A DNA stretch of 64,000 nucleotides from Amblyomma americanum (lineage: Eukaryota; Arthropoda; Arachnida; Ixodida; Ixodidae): assembly GCF_052857255.1 (NCBI RefSeq), contig NW_027526484.1, forward strand, positions 1,585,501 to 1,649,500. The letters run 5' to 3'. The notes beneath the pieces were generated by a model. The model made no database searches and was not told the origin of the DNA. It saw nothing but the letters and a program-made list of their open reading frames with translations. The position numbers were made by a program, and so were the translations under genes. Below, piece after piece: positions 52,706 through 62,664 of the stretch. Within the stretch, counting starts at the first letter, position 1. Every line of letters begins with the position of its first letter.

Positions 52706-53600
52706 GAGCATGACACTTAGCTCCTACTAGACCAATGTCATGCTAATCATAGCAATATGCAGCTCAACACCATAGTGCAGGGATAATTGCGGCAGTTGTG
52801 GAAAAACATCGTTACGCCGACCTTAGCTCAGCATATTGCAATGACTAGATGGTGGACAGCTACCCATACTGGGTTAAAACAGATCCTTGGGCGAGTTGGT
52901 AACTCATTATAACCAGAACAGCGCTCACTAAGACACGGACACGAAGGGAGACACGACACACACGAGCGCTGACTTTCAACTGGTGTTTATTGTTTGGAAC
53001 GAGGCATGTATACAGTTCCAACAACACAAGGAAACCAAACCATCCATTCATAGATTCATAGTTAATTCATGCTGCTGCTTCAGATGGTACTGCTTCAGAG
53101 GTACTGCTTCAGATGTCGTGTCAATGCCTTATACAGGCAGACCATGGGTGAAGAGACGGATTAGACGTCCCCTCTCCGAGCACAGTCCAGCAACGATTTC
53201 GTGGCCGGATCAGACTACTGGAACTGAGACGCCAGAAGGCAGCATGACTGCAACACAAGGGCACAAGCACCCAACAGCCCATGGTGAGTTGCTTGCTTGA
53301 CCTGTTATATTGTCTCACCACTGAAATCACGTTCTTCCTCGTGCTACTACCAACAATGTGCTGCTCATGCTTGCTGCTAACCCTGAGTGCACTTATATTC
53401 ACGCCAAAATTGGGGCAAAGCTGCGTATGCCTATCATATGCTGCTCCTGTTTGCGTAGGTCGCAATATGGTTTGATGTTGTTTATAGGTTCTACATACCT
53501 GGCGCCTCCAACTTTGCCCAGACTTTAGGACATAGGTGACAGACGTTTTGTCACCCAGTATGGGTTTTCCTGTTTGTTCTGCTAGGATGCTGAAAAGCCT
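52706..53600 (+). repeat. Segmental duplication block A, copy 2, with insertion
   Basis: Matches 49436-50100, but is split after CCATACTGGGT (52874) by a ~210-bp insert and resumes with TACTGCTTCAGATGTCGTG at 53102. The words ACTGCTTCAGA are triplicated at the right junction. Confidence 0.8.
52875..53085 (-). mobile_element. Penelope-like terminal fragment inserted in block A
   Basis: CTTGGGCGAGTTGGTAACTCATT, CGGACACGAAGGGAGACACG and GCGCTGACTTTCAACTGGTG match, in layout, the terminal sequence at 62.67 kb. The surrounding block A copies at 49.6 and 55.2 kb lack it. Confidence 0.6.
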
Positions 53601-54140
53601 CTCGAAGTGTTGCCGAGGTGGCCGTTTCATCATAAAACCTTTTTAACAATGGCAAATCCGAGGGAGCACCTTTTTTTTTTGTCGTACTACAAGTGGTGAC
53701 TGCAGTCAGCAATTATTACCAGTCCGAACTGAAGGGGATCAGTGCCGCCAGATTCTGCAGTAACTAAGAGCAGCTGGTGAAGGCGAGACACCAGTGGCGG
53801 TAAATAACCACAGCTGCTACCTGCAGAGCGGGAATGGTCTACTCTTGCAATACGTTCTTGCAGTTGACCGCAGACAGGGGCAGTCCTTCCTTGCATACAT
53901 TTACGACATGTGTCATGACACAATGTATATGAGAAGCTTAGACATGTATCTATGTGGCTGCTGGTTGGAATGCTTTTGCCATAGCGTATATCCCATAACC
54001 GGTCTGGAGTGCCATACAGTTAGGGCCTTGGTATTGAGGTGGTCACTTGAAGCAAGGCATCTTGCAGCTTGTTTCAAAGACTTGCATTCTTTCATATGTG
54101 TGTATATGTAGCACAGCCCATTGGCAACTACAAGAGGTCT
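53601..54140. other. Intron DNA, nothing recognised
   Basis: Unique within the window; short frames only. Confidence 0.35.
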
Positions 54141-54870
54141 AAGGAAATGGAAGATGGAAGTTTAGAGCTGTCCGAAAAAACGTAAATCACAGTCACAGCA
54201 TATGCCTTCAGGCAGCACTTTTTTCTGTCCTTTTTTTTTTCCAGGCAAAACTAGCCAGTACCTCACTTGAACATTACATGTTTATGATAAAGCAAGTCAT
54301 TTTGCTTAATCCTAACAAAGTCACGTCCCTTTGTCATTTACGTAGGTGGCCCCAGTCTCCGTGTCTGTATGTTTCCATTTATAGCCCTGTTGATATAAGC
54401 ATTTTTTTTCACAAAGTTCGAAGAATAACTCATATGCGAGGGAGAAACATAGTAGCTGATCGACATTGGAACATAGTGCTAAAATTTAAGATAATCAAAA
54501 ACAGCCTACATAAGCATTAAACTGAATTCTGTAGAGCCTTGATCCCTTGACTGTCACGACAGCTAGATGGCATACGGTGACCAGGGACCATACTCTGTAA
54601 CAATCCACTTCTCAACTTTATTATTTTTTTCTTCTACAGTTAGTATACCGCTGCAACTTAATTGTGACAGCATCATTGACAGGTTAACAAACCATGTGAT
54701 TCACGGGCTCCAGCATGGATGGCAGAGCTGGCCAATCCATGGAGACAAAGGAATGAATAGAGAAAAGAGTTCTTGCAAAACGCGAGAAACATGGATTAAG
54801 GTGATATGTTTCGTAATTCGGCTAAACGGCAGTAAGTCTGCTGCCATCATGATTAAGAAATAATTTGATT
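54141..54870 (+). repeat. Segmental duplication block B, copy 1
   Basis: GGAAGTTTAGAGCTGTCCGA through TTGAACATTACATGTTTATG and GGAATGAATAGAGAAAAGAG; copy 2 is at 55605-56245. Confidence 0.85.
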
Positions 54871-55604
54871 TGGCCTCTTTTTAATGTGTGTGTGCATGTG
54901 TGTGCATGCGTGAGAGAGGGAGAGCATGACACTTAGCTCTTACTAGACCAATGTCATGCTAATGATAGCGATTTTTTGATATGCAGCTCAATACCATAGT
55001 GCAGGGATAATTGCGTGTGTTTGTGCATGCGTGTGTGTGTGGAAGAGCATGACACTTAGCTCCTACTATTCAAATGTCATGCGAATGATAGCGATTTTCT
55101 TATATGCAGCGCAACACCATAGTGCAGGGATAATTACGGCAGTTGTGGCAAAACATCGTTACACCGAGCTTAGCTGAGCATATTGCAATGACTTGATGGT
55201 GAGCAATGCAGCTGTCCATACTGGGTACTGCTTCAAATGTCGTGTCAATGCCTTATACAGGGAGACCATGGCGGAAGAGACGGATTAGACATCTCCCCTC
55301 CGAGCACAGTCCGGCAACGATTTCGCGGCTGGACCAGGCTACTGGAACTGAGACGCCAGAAGGCAGCATGACTGTAACACAAGGGCACAAGCACCCAACA
55401 GCCCATGGTGAGATGCTTGCTTGGCCTCTTATGTTTTCTCACCACTGGAATCACGTTCTTCCTCGTGCTACTACCAAAAATGTGCTGCTCATGAGTGCTG
55501 CTAACCCTGAGTGCACTTATATTCACGCCAAAATTGGGGCAGAGCTGCTTATGCCTACTGTATGCTCCTGTTTGCGTAGGTCGCAATATGGTTTCATGCG
55601 AATG
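54871..55604 (+). repeat. Segmental duplication block A, copy 3, with extra partial start
   Basis: The start of block A (GCATGACACTTAGCTC) occurs at 54926 and again at 55047, each after a TG-rich microsatellite. The rest follows once to about 55600. A local duplication of the block start is the simplest reading. Confidence 0.8.
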
Positions 55605-56245
55605 GAGGGAAGTTTAGAGCTGTCCGAAAAAGCGTAAATAACAGTCACGGCATATGCCTTCAGGCAGAACTTTTTTCTGTCCTTTTTTTTTCCAGGCAAA
55701 ACTACCCAGTGCCTCACTTGAACATTACATGTTTATGATAAAGCAAGTCATTTTACTTAATCCTAATAAAGTCACGTCCCTTTGTCATTTGCGTAGATGG
55801 CCCCAGTCTCCGTGTCTGTATGTTTCCACTTATAGCCCTGTTGATATAAGCATTTATTTTCACAAAGTTCGAAGAATAACTCATATGCCAGAGAGAAACA
55901 TAGGAGCTTATTGACATTGGAACATAGTGTTAAAATTTAAAAATTTAAGATAATCAAGAACAGCCTACATAAGCATTCAACTGAATTCTGTAGACCCTTG
56001 ATTCCTTGACTGTCACGACAGCTAGATGGCATACAGTGACCAGGGACCATACTTTGTAACAATCCACTTCTCAACTTTATTATTTTTTTCTTCTACAGTT
56101 GGTATACCGCTGCAACTTAATTGTGACAGCATCATTGACAGGTTAACAAACCATGTGATTCACGGGCTCCAGTATGGATGGCAGAGCTGGCCAATCCATG
56201 GAGACAAAGGAATGAATAGGGAAAAAAGTTGTTGCCAAACATGAG
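55605..56245 (+). repeat. Segmental duplication block B, copy 2
   Basis: Repeats 54141-54800 directly after block A copy 3 with few changes. Confidence 0.85.
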
Positions 56246-56849
56246 AAACATCTAGGTTAGTCTTAGCGTACAAGATGTAGCCATAGTGCTTCCTCTGCAG
56301 CCTTCTGTCTGGGGGTTCTGGTGACATCCACCCATGAGAATTCCTTAGACAAAGCACCACGATTCCTTGTCTTCTTGTCTTTTGCTTATGAGTAGCTCCT
56401 TGCCTAGGCAGCAGGGAACTGAATGTTAGATCGAGATAAACAGCAATTAGGTACTTCAGATGGGTTAATTAGCTACTAGTCCTTGACTGTCTGCAGGTTG
56501 TGAGTTAGTGCTAAATCTTTTGGTGCTGTACATTAATGGTCTCCATACTTAAAAAGAAATGCCGTGTCGAAGCATTATCTCAACCTAGTGTTATTCTAGG
56601 TGTCGATAGGATTTGATCAAAGAATACCCCTGTCTAGTGTTGTTCTTTGTTTAGCTCAATGGTCGCTGAAGACACTGTTGTAAAGCAGCCTTGCTTGCTT
56701 TTTTTTTTCTCTTTGAAGGAAAGGTCTCTCTTTCTGCTTGAAGCAAGGTGCAAAAAACGAGAAAGGAAAGACCTGAGGTGTTTAGTGAATGATGCAACCA
56801 TTGCTCGTGTAGGAATGGAAGGGCTACTTCCCAGTAGAAAAGAAAACAG
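56246..56849. other. Intron DNA, nothing recognised
   Basis: Short frames only; unique within the window. Confidence 0.3.
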
Positions 56850-57735
56850 TTGGAACCAATTGGATTATCAGCTGGTTCCAATTGGACCAATTGAGTTTAC
56901 AGATGTTTCCAATTTGAATGGTGTGCAAAGTGGATAGTCCAAATGGAGTATCCGATTATACCAATTCAGTTTCCAAATGGTTAGATTTGGATCAATTGAG
57001 TTTCCAACTGGTGAACCCAATTGGTCTATACAACTGCACCCAATGTATCCATGTGAACATTTGCATATTTGCAAACAAGGCAGAAGTAACATGGCTTTTA
57101 TATTAAGAGCTATCAACAGCTTATCCTGCTAAATTGTATTCATTATCTGCACTACCACTGCCTAAGTTGTATCCACCACTTGCACCACCACTGTGGTCGA
57201 AATTAAATAACCGTGCTCAGTGGGCAAGCATCACTGGCCCCAGCATGAGAGCCTCATTAATGGGGTATATAAGTTGGAACGCAAATGTGTTCTTTGCATG
57301 TACATATCGAGCTAATTTATATGCTATTAGTGTCTGAATGTGTAGTGTTTCTTGTGTGTGATTTACGCTTGTCTTTTGGCCTTGATATCCATAAATTCTT
57401 ATGGTTTTTAATTCCGTGGTAAAAATTTGTTGATTGGCACCAGTCCAAGCAACTCAGTTTTCCTTTTGGACATTAATATGTTGACTTGTAGAAATATTTC
57501 TCACATCGTATATTTTTCACAACTTAATTGTGATGTATATGTTATGAATATTTTCTGGATGCAAAAGCTGCCCAAGGCCTAATGGGTCCAATTCATTGGT
57601 CCAGTTGATCCAGTGGAGTCCAATTGGCCAAGTGGCTAAAAACACAACTGAAACCAATTGGTTACAATCGTAAAATCCACTTGGAACCAATTGGAAAGTC
57701 GAATTGGTTCCATTTGAAATTTCCAATGATTTTTT
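56850..57735. repeat. Paired clusters of CCAATTGG palindromes
   Basis: GGAACCAATTGG, CCAATTGGACCAATTGAG and TCCAACTGG-like words crowd 56850-57030. A second cluster (GTCCAATTGGCC, AAACCAATTGG, GGAACCAATTGG) lies at 57575-57735. Because the word is its own complement, the clusters can pair. The span may be a decayed element. Confidence 0.6.
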
Positions 57736-58011
57736 TTTTTACTTGGCCATCAAGCAAGAATGTAAGTTGGTCGTATTGGTGATGCATGGTGCCTTGTTTC
57801 TGCAAAGGCACTGATGTTTTGTGGAGTTTGACTTCACAAAGCATGGCCGTCTATACGGTCTTGCTAGTGTTAGGCACAGCATTCCTCACAGTAATCATTT
57901 TTTTGACAAATTAAGAGACTATTGCAGGCTTTATAGCCCTGGTGCCGTTTTTTAATTCCCTTCCGCAATAGACATAAGGTTTCATTCTATATTCTTGTGT
58001 TGGTATTTTAT
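57736..58011. other. Intron DNA, nothing recognised
   Basis: Short interval before the RTE fragment. Confidence 0.35.
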
Positions 58012-58430
58012 TTCCATCATCGTCATCACCTCGACTACGCCCACTCCAGGACGAAGGCCTCCCTCATATCTCTCCAATTAAATCTGTCCTGTGCCAGATG
58101 CCACCACCCTATCCCCGCAAACTTCTTAATCACATCCGCCCACCTAACTTTCTGCCGCCTTCTGCTACACTTCCCTTCCCGTGGAATCCATTCTGTTACC
58201 CTTAAGGGCTATCGATTGTCTTGTCTTCACATTACATGCCCTGTCCAAGCCCATTTCTTCCTCTTGATTTTGACTAGGATGTCATTAACCTGCGTTTGTT
58301 CCCTCACCCACTCTGCCCACTTCCAGCTTAACGTTACACCTATTGTTCTTCTTTAGTTTGGTGTGCTGTCCTCAACTTAAGCTAAACCCTTTTCACTAGC
58401 CTCCATGCTTCTGCCCCATAGGTTTTTGCC
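58012..58430 (-). mobile_element. RTE-like LINE 3' fragment, copy 2
   Basis: The minus-strand remnants read KIKRKKWAWTGHVM, then RVTEWIPREGKCSRRRQKVR and WWHLAQDRFNWRDMREAFV before a stop near 58040. This is the conserved C-terminus of RTE-type endonuclease/reverse transcriptases. Frameshifts are present. Part of it is duplicated at 50250-50475. Confidence 0.75.
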
Positions 58431-58771
58431 TCGATTTTCACAAGAACCAAAAAAGGGAAAAAATTCCAGCAAATTCCCACCACACTATTCAGCCAAGAAA
58501 GGCTGTATCACTGGAAATTGATTTTGATGTCGTCGAACAAGAACAAAGCTTCTTCCCAGGCCAAGTAGTATGATAGGATTTTTGTTTTTATTTTGTTTTG
58601 TTCTACGATTATCTGCGTCTGAAATGAACGAGGTAGAATGGTGAATGTTTTTCATACATATGTTGGTTGGTCACTAATTTACGTCTGTGTTCATTTTCAC
58701 TCACGTTTTCTCCCTACATTTGGTTGTGTTTAGTATGGGAGAACGCACTTTGCTTTGTTATTTACTTGCAG
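58431..58771 (+). repeat. Duplicated intron sequence before exon copy b
   Basis: Matches 50476-50816 nearly base for base, including GAACAAAGCTTCTTCCCAGG and the acceptor tract. Confidence 0.85.
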
Positions 58772-60247
58772 GTGATGGTGCCTCTGATGAGAGAAGCATG
58801 CTGCTCAACATGATAGCAGAAATGGGGGATCCCCGGTCGCTCACTCCCTTGCCTCCATCGCCTCCACATGGTGGAGAGGAAAGCAAGGTTGACCAATTTG
58901 AGGTCACCTTGCCAGAGCTGCCCTCCAAATCCCCATGGCTGGCCTGGTCACCGCTGTCAGTGGCCTCTCCATCAGAGCCAGAGACCTCTCCACCAGAGCC
59001 AGTGCCGGAGTCTACTCCTCCTCCAGAATCATCCCAACCCACACGACTGTTGGAGGCTTGTGTGCAGGTATCTCGGGAGGAGCAGCTGGAGCCTGCTACT
59101 CTGGAGGAACCTGTGGTGCCTTTGGCTTCCTTTGAACTGCCACAGGATGCAGCTGAGGGGCAGGAGCATGGCAAAGAGCAAACGGCATTTGCACCCATCT
59201 CTATACCAGAGCCAGGGCTAGTGCTGGAAGTGACTTCAGAACCACCCCAACCCATGCGACTGTCAGAGGCTCACATGCAGGAATCTCTGGATGAGCAGCA
59301 GGATTTTGAAATGAGAGATGTTAAAGAACTTGTGGCACTTTCAGTTTCTTCCAAACTGCCACACGAAACTGCAGGGATGCTGGAGCCCGTCAACGACACA
59401 ATGGCGCTTGCATCTGTCTCTGCACCAGACCTAAGGCCTGTGCCAGAGCTGACTCCTACTTCAGAACCACCCCAACCCACACAGCCGTCGTGGGATAGTG
59501 TGCAGGAATATCTGGAGGAGCAGCTGGAGCCTTTTACTTCCTCCAAACGGGAGCAGCAGAATCTTGCAATGGAAGCTGCGAGAGAACTGATGGTGACTTC
59601 AGGATCCTTTGAGCTGCCCCAGGAAACAGCAATGCAGCTGGAGCATGCTGAAGAGGCAATGGCGCCTGTATCTATATCTGCACTGAAGCCAGGCCTATTG
59701 CCGGAGGTGTCACCTCTTTCAGAAGCATCTGAACCCAGACATGTATTGGTAGCAAGCACGCAGGCATCTCTGTCAGAAGAGCTGAAGTCTGCTGCTGTCT
59801 CCAAGATGGAGTTGCAGGCCCCTGTAATGGAAGCTGTGGAGGAACTTACGATGACTTCAGCTTCCTCCAAACTACCACAGGATATTGCAGGGATGTTGGA
59901 GCACGTTGCAGAACCGATGGCGCTTGGGGCTATCTCTGTGCAGGAGACAGGACTGGACGTGCTTGTTCGGTCAGAACCACCACAGACAGCTTGGCCACCA
60001 GACCTTTTTATGCTAAGTCAGGTGGCAGAATCTGCCGCTCGCTGTGAACTGAAGCAGGAAAATCTTGGTCAGGAGGCGCCAGTGACGGCTCTGCCGGCTT
60101 CCCCCGAGCTTGCTCCGGCCCCTGTGCTTGAGTCCGTGGCACTTGCAGCTTCATCTGAGCCAGTGCAGCCAACCACAACGGCGCTGCTGCCTCAACTGGC
60201 CGAGTCTGGCCTGTCACCCCATCCAGAGGCTGCATTTGAATCAGAGC
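58772..60247 (+). CDS. Coiled-coil gene, large Pro/Glu-repeat exon, copy b
   Basis: Acceptor TTATTTACTTGCAG at 58771 and donor GAGC|GTAAGTAT at 60248. Also exactly 1476 bp, phase 1-1, open throughout. It differs from copy a at about 33 residues, for example NMIAEMGDPRSL for NMRAEMGDRRSL and SWDSVQ for SGASVQ. No stop or indel has accumulated. Because the exon is symmetric it can follow copy a (the junction codon would be Arg), replace it, or be skipped without frame loss. The donor fits the exon at 62021. Confidence 0.7.
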
Positions 60248-60620
60248 GTAAGTATTTCTGATTTCTTGTGCAGGTTGCAGAGCCATGCGTACGTTGTGAA
60301 TGACCTGATGCATGGCTTCACTTTGCAGCTTGTACTCTAAAATTTGGGTGAGAACACTGGATGGCAGGGACACAGTGCAGGCTTTCAATGTGTGTTGGAA
60401 CAATATGGCTGCATTATATCAAGCTGTCAAAGGATTGTTATGATGCCATCACAAGTAACTAGGTGACAGCATGGACTTTTATTCATGGGCAGTAACTGCG
60501 AAGCATCGCAATCTGAGGCTTGTTGCTTGGATGAAGGTGATATGTTTCGTAATTGGGCTAAACGGCAGTAACAGCCTGCTGCCATCATGATTAAGAAATA
60601 ATTTGATTTGGTCTCTTTTT
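60248..60620 (+). repeat. Duplicated tail after exon copy b
   Basis: Matches 52293-52650, then a (TG)n microsatellite at about 60626-60664. Confidence 0.8.
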
Positions 60621-60939
60621 AATTTGTGTGTGTGCGTGTGCATGCGTGTGTGTGTGTGTGTGTGAGAGAGAGGATGAATTTGAGAATGCATCCGAGTGCA
60701 GCATAATGTAATCTTAAAAAGTTCAGAGCATAATTAATGCCCCATTTTCAGTGTCTAGTGCAGTCCACCAGTGTCACACCACTAATGTTCATATCACTGC
60801 AGTACTACGTAAAGAAGCCACTGCTTTGCTTGAGGTTGGACGTGATTTACAAAAAATTGCAAATTGGAAGGTTTTACTTCCTGAAGCCCATGATGTGCAT
60901 CGTAGCGGAAGGCTCCAAAGTAACTGAAACCACTATCGC

Positions 60940-61062
60940 ACAGCACATGGGCGCCTTTTGTGTTTTGCCTCCATCAAAACGCGGCCGCCGTTCCTGATAC
61001 TAAGCCCAGATCCTTCAGCTCAGTATCCAAGTGCCCTAACCACTGAGCCACCACGGCAGATG
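60940..61062 (-). repeat. tRNA-derived SINE fragment
   Basis: The plus strand ends CCACTGAGCCACCACGGCAG, the reverse A box, preceded by CCTCCATCAAAACGCGGCCG and CAGCACATGGGCGCCTTTTG. The 3' part is poorly preserved. Confidence 0.7.
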
Positions 61063-61094
61063 GACGCTTTGTAGTCACTTCGAAAGACTGTATT

Positions 61095-61555
61095 TGCAGA
61101 TAACCTCCATGTTGACTTCCAGCTTGGTCAGTTCCACCATGGTCCCCACTTTGTTGCAGTCACTGGCTTATGCTTAAGGATTCTCTTGCAGTTATTTTCT
61201 TTTGCAGCAATATCTGTGTTTGGGAGGTTAAGTGGCTTTTAGACGCAACAATGTTAGTGCTTCAGAATGGCTATCTTCATACTGATCTGTGAGAATACAG
61301 CTAAGTTGGCTAAGGAACATGTACTTTCTGCAGTCATATGATCCATGCCTGTGTGCCTAGGATTTGTCGCTACATTCTTGCTGGAAAAAAGTCACTGGTG
61401 TGCCTGAGGTCTATAGTATTTGCTAGCCCAGACTCGGTGGTCTCCTCAGGAGACAATATTGTTTGCGGGCGACCTCCACATTGACCTTCGCCTTTGCCGT
61501 TTCCACCATGATCCCCACTCTGTTGATTGTCATCACCAGCTTAGCTTAGGGGCTT
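61095..61555 (+). repeat. Direct repeat pair, ~90 bp
   Basis: ACCTCCATGTTGACTTCCAG...TTCCACCATGGTCCCCACTT at 61105-61160 is similar to ACCTCCACATTGACCTTCGC...TTCCACCATGATCCCCACTC at about 61470-61520. Confidence 0.55.
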
Positions 61556-62020
61556 TTTTGATGCTGACAGAGAAAGTTGCCTGGCAAAAGAATCCAGGTA
61601 TTGTCTGCTGCTTCATGTTTTCTTTGCAAAACAGTTTACTAACAGTTATGCCCACATCTAGCTGAATCATAAAATATAAGCATCTGTGGACTGTGCATAA
61701 GCCTGGAAAGGTGCAGTGGCAGCTGTAGGGTCTAGAGCATGGGCATAATTCTCCAGTTCTTTGACACTGCCCATATTGTGGATTCGTATTGTCTCTACTT
61801 GAATTGCAACAACTGCCTGCTGCAAAAGTTGGCTGCGCCTGTCAGTGTCTGTTTGAACTGTGGTCTTGCTGCTGTGGTCTGCTTCTGTGTTAGAACCTCA
61901 GCCATTCACACACTGCTGGCGCAGGAGCAACTTCAAAGTATCCAGGCTTTTTGATCTCCAGAGTGAAATCGGGGTGTAATGGTCATTTCCCTTTTAACTC
62001 TAGTTATTTTTCTCTTTAAG

Positions 62021-62124
62021 AAAAGGTGGCTATGGAAAAGCCTACCCGTGGAGGGCCAGACTCCTCGAAGCAGGCATTAAAAATCAGCTGGAAAGTACCC
62101 TTCATGAAGAGGAAGGATTCGTGA
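62021..62124 (+). CDS. Coiled-coil gene, last exon (104 nt)
   Basis: Acceptor TAGTTATTTTTCTCTTTAAG at 62001-62020. Entering in phase 1, it completes Gln and reads KVAMEKPTRGGPDSSKQALK, ISWKVPFMKRKDS and TGA (62122-62124). The peptide is basic, unlike the acidic repeat exon before it. The phase fits the donor of either copy of the large exon. No canonical AATAAA was seen in the next 200 bases, so the 3' end is undefined. Confidence 0.6.
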
Positions 62125-62531
62125 TAAAAATTCAGATTTCATGCTCGTACTGTTCCACTCAATTGAACGCCACGTAGTAGTAGTGCACAGGTCTGCAAGT
62201 AGTTTTATGTTGTGTCGCAATATACATTGTTTTCTGTCCTGAGCATATGCAGTTATTACGTGCAAATTTTCAACCATGTTCAAACCTTTATTCTTTGTGG
62301 ACTCATGCTTACTCAACCACTGCCACTCAAGAATTATTCTGTTTGACGTAAGTGGCAGTGCAGATGAGAAGGGAAAATTGGAGGGGAAACTTAAGCTCCA
62401 CCTGAAGAGTTTGACGTGATAGCGTTAATGGTTTAGTGCCACCATATATGTGGAATTGATCATTGTCGACCATAAGGGCTCCTCCTACCGCTCCTTGCCC
62501 TGCAATGGCAGGTGCTGCCAGCAGTGGGGCG
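62125..62531. other. Probable 3' UTR or downstream DNA
   Basis: No gene or repeat recognised; no clear polyadenylation signal. Confidence 0.3.
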
Positions 62532-62660
62532 TGTGAGACCCAGGTTGATCTTCTGGCCGTGGCAGTCACATTTCAGTGAAGATGAAATGCTGGAGGCCCC
62601 GTGTGCTGTGCGATGTCAATGCACGTGAAAGGACCCCATGTGGTGTAAATTACCAGAAGT
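62532..62660 (+). repeat. tRNA-derived SINE fragment
   Basis: GAGACCCAGGTTGATCTTCT (B-box region), GATGAAATGCTGGAGGCCCC and CACGTGAAAGGACCCCATGT; both the head and the 3' end are lost. Confidence 0.65.
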
Positions 62661-62664
62661 ACTT

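Larger units (their letters stand above)
1397..62124 (+). other. Coiled-coil / Pro-Glu-repeat protein gene (multi-exon model)
   Basis: This is an inferred gene span assembled from splice sites and phase. Exons: 1397-1441, 18701-18738, 18801-18838, 23258-23382, 28356-28436, 28742-28806, 41308-41342, 43077-43153, 48716-48785, 50817-52292 and/or 58772-60247, and 62021-62124. Every donor begins GT, every acceptor ends AG, and each outgoing phase fits the next incoming phase. With one copy of the large exon the product is 717 residues; with both it is 1209. The N-terminal ~185 residues are charged and heptad-like, suggesting a coiled coil. The rest is a Pro/Glu-rich tandem-repeat region and a basic C-terminus. 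I recognise no family. The introns hold most of the transposons in the window. The 5' exon is the least certain part; the THAP exons at 8914 and 10269 are an alternative. Confidence 0.65.
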
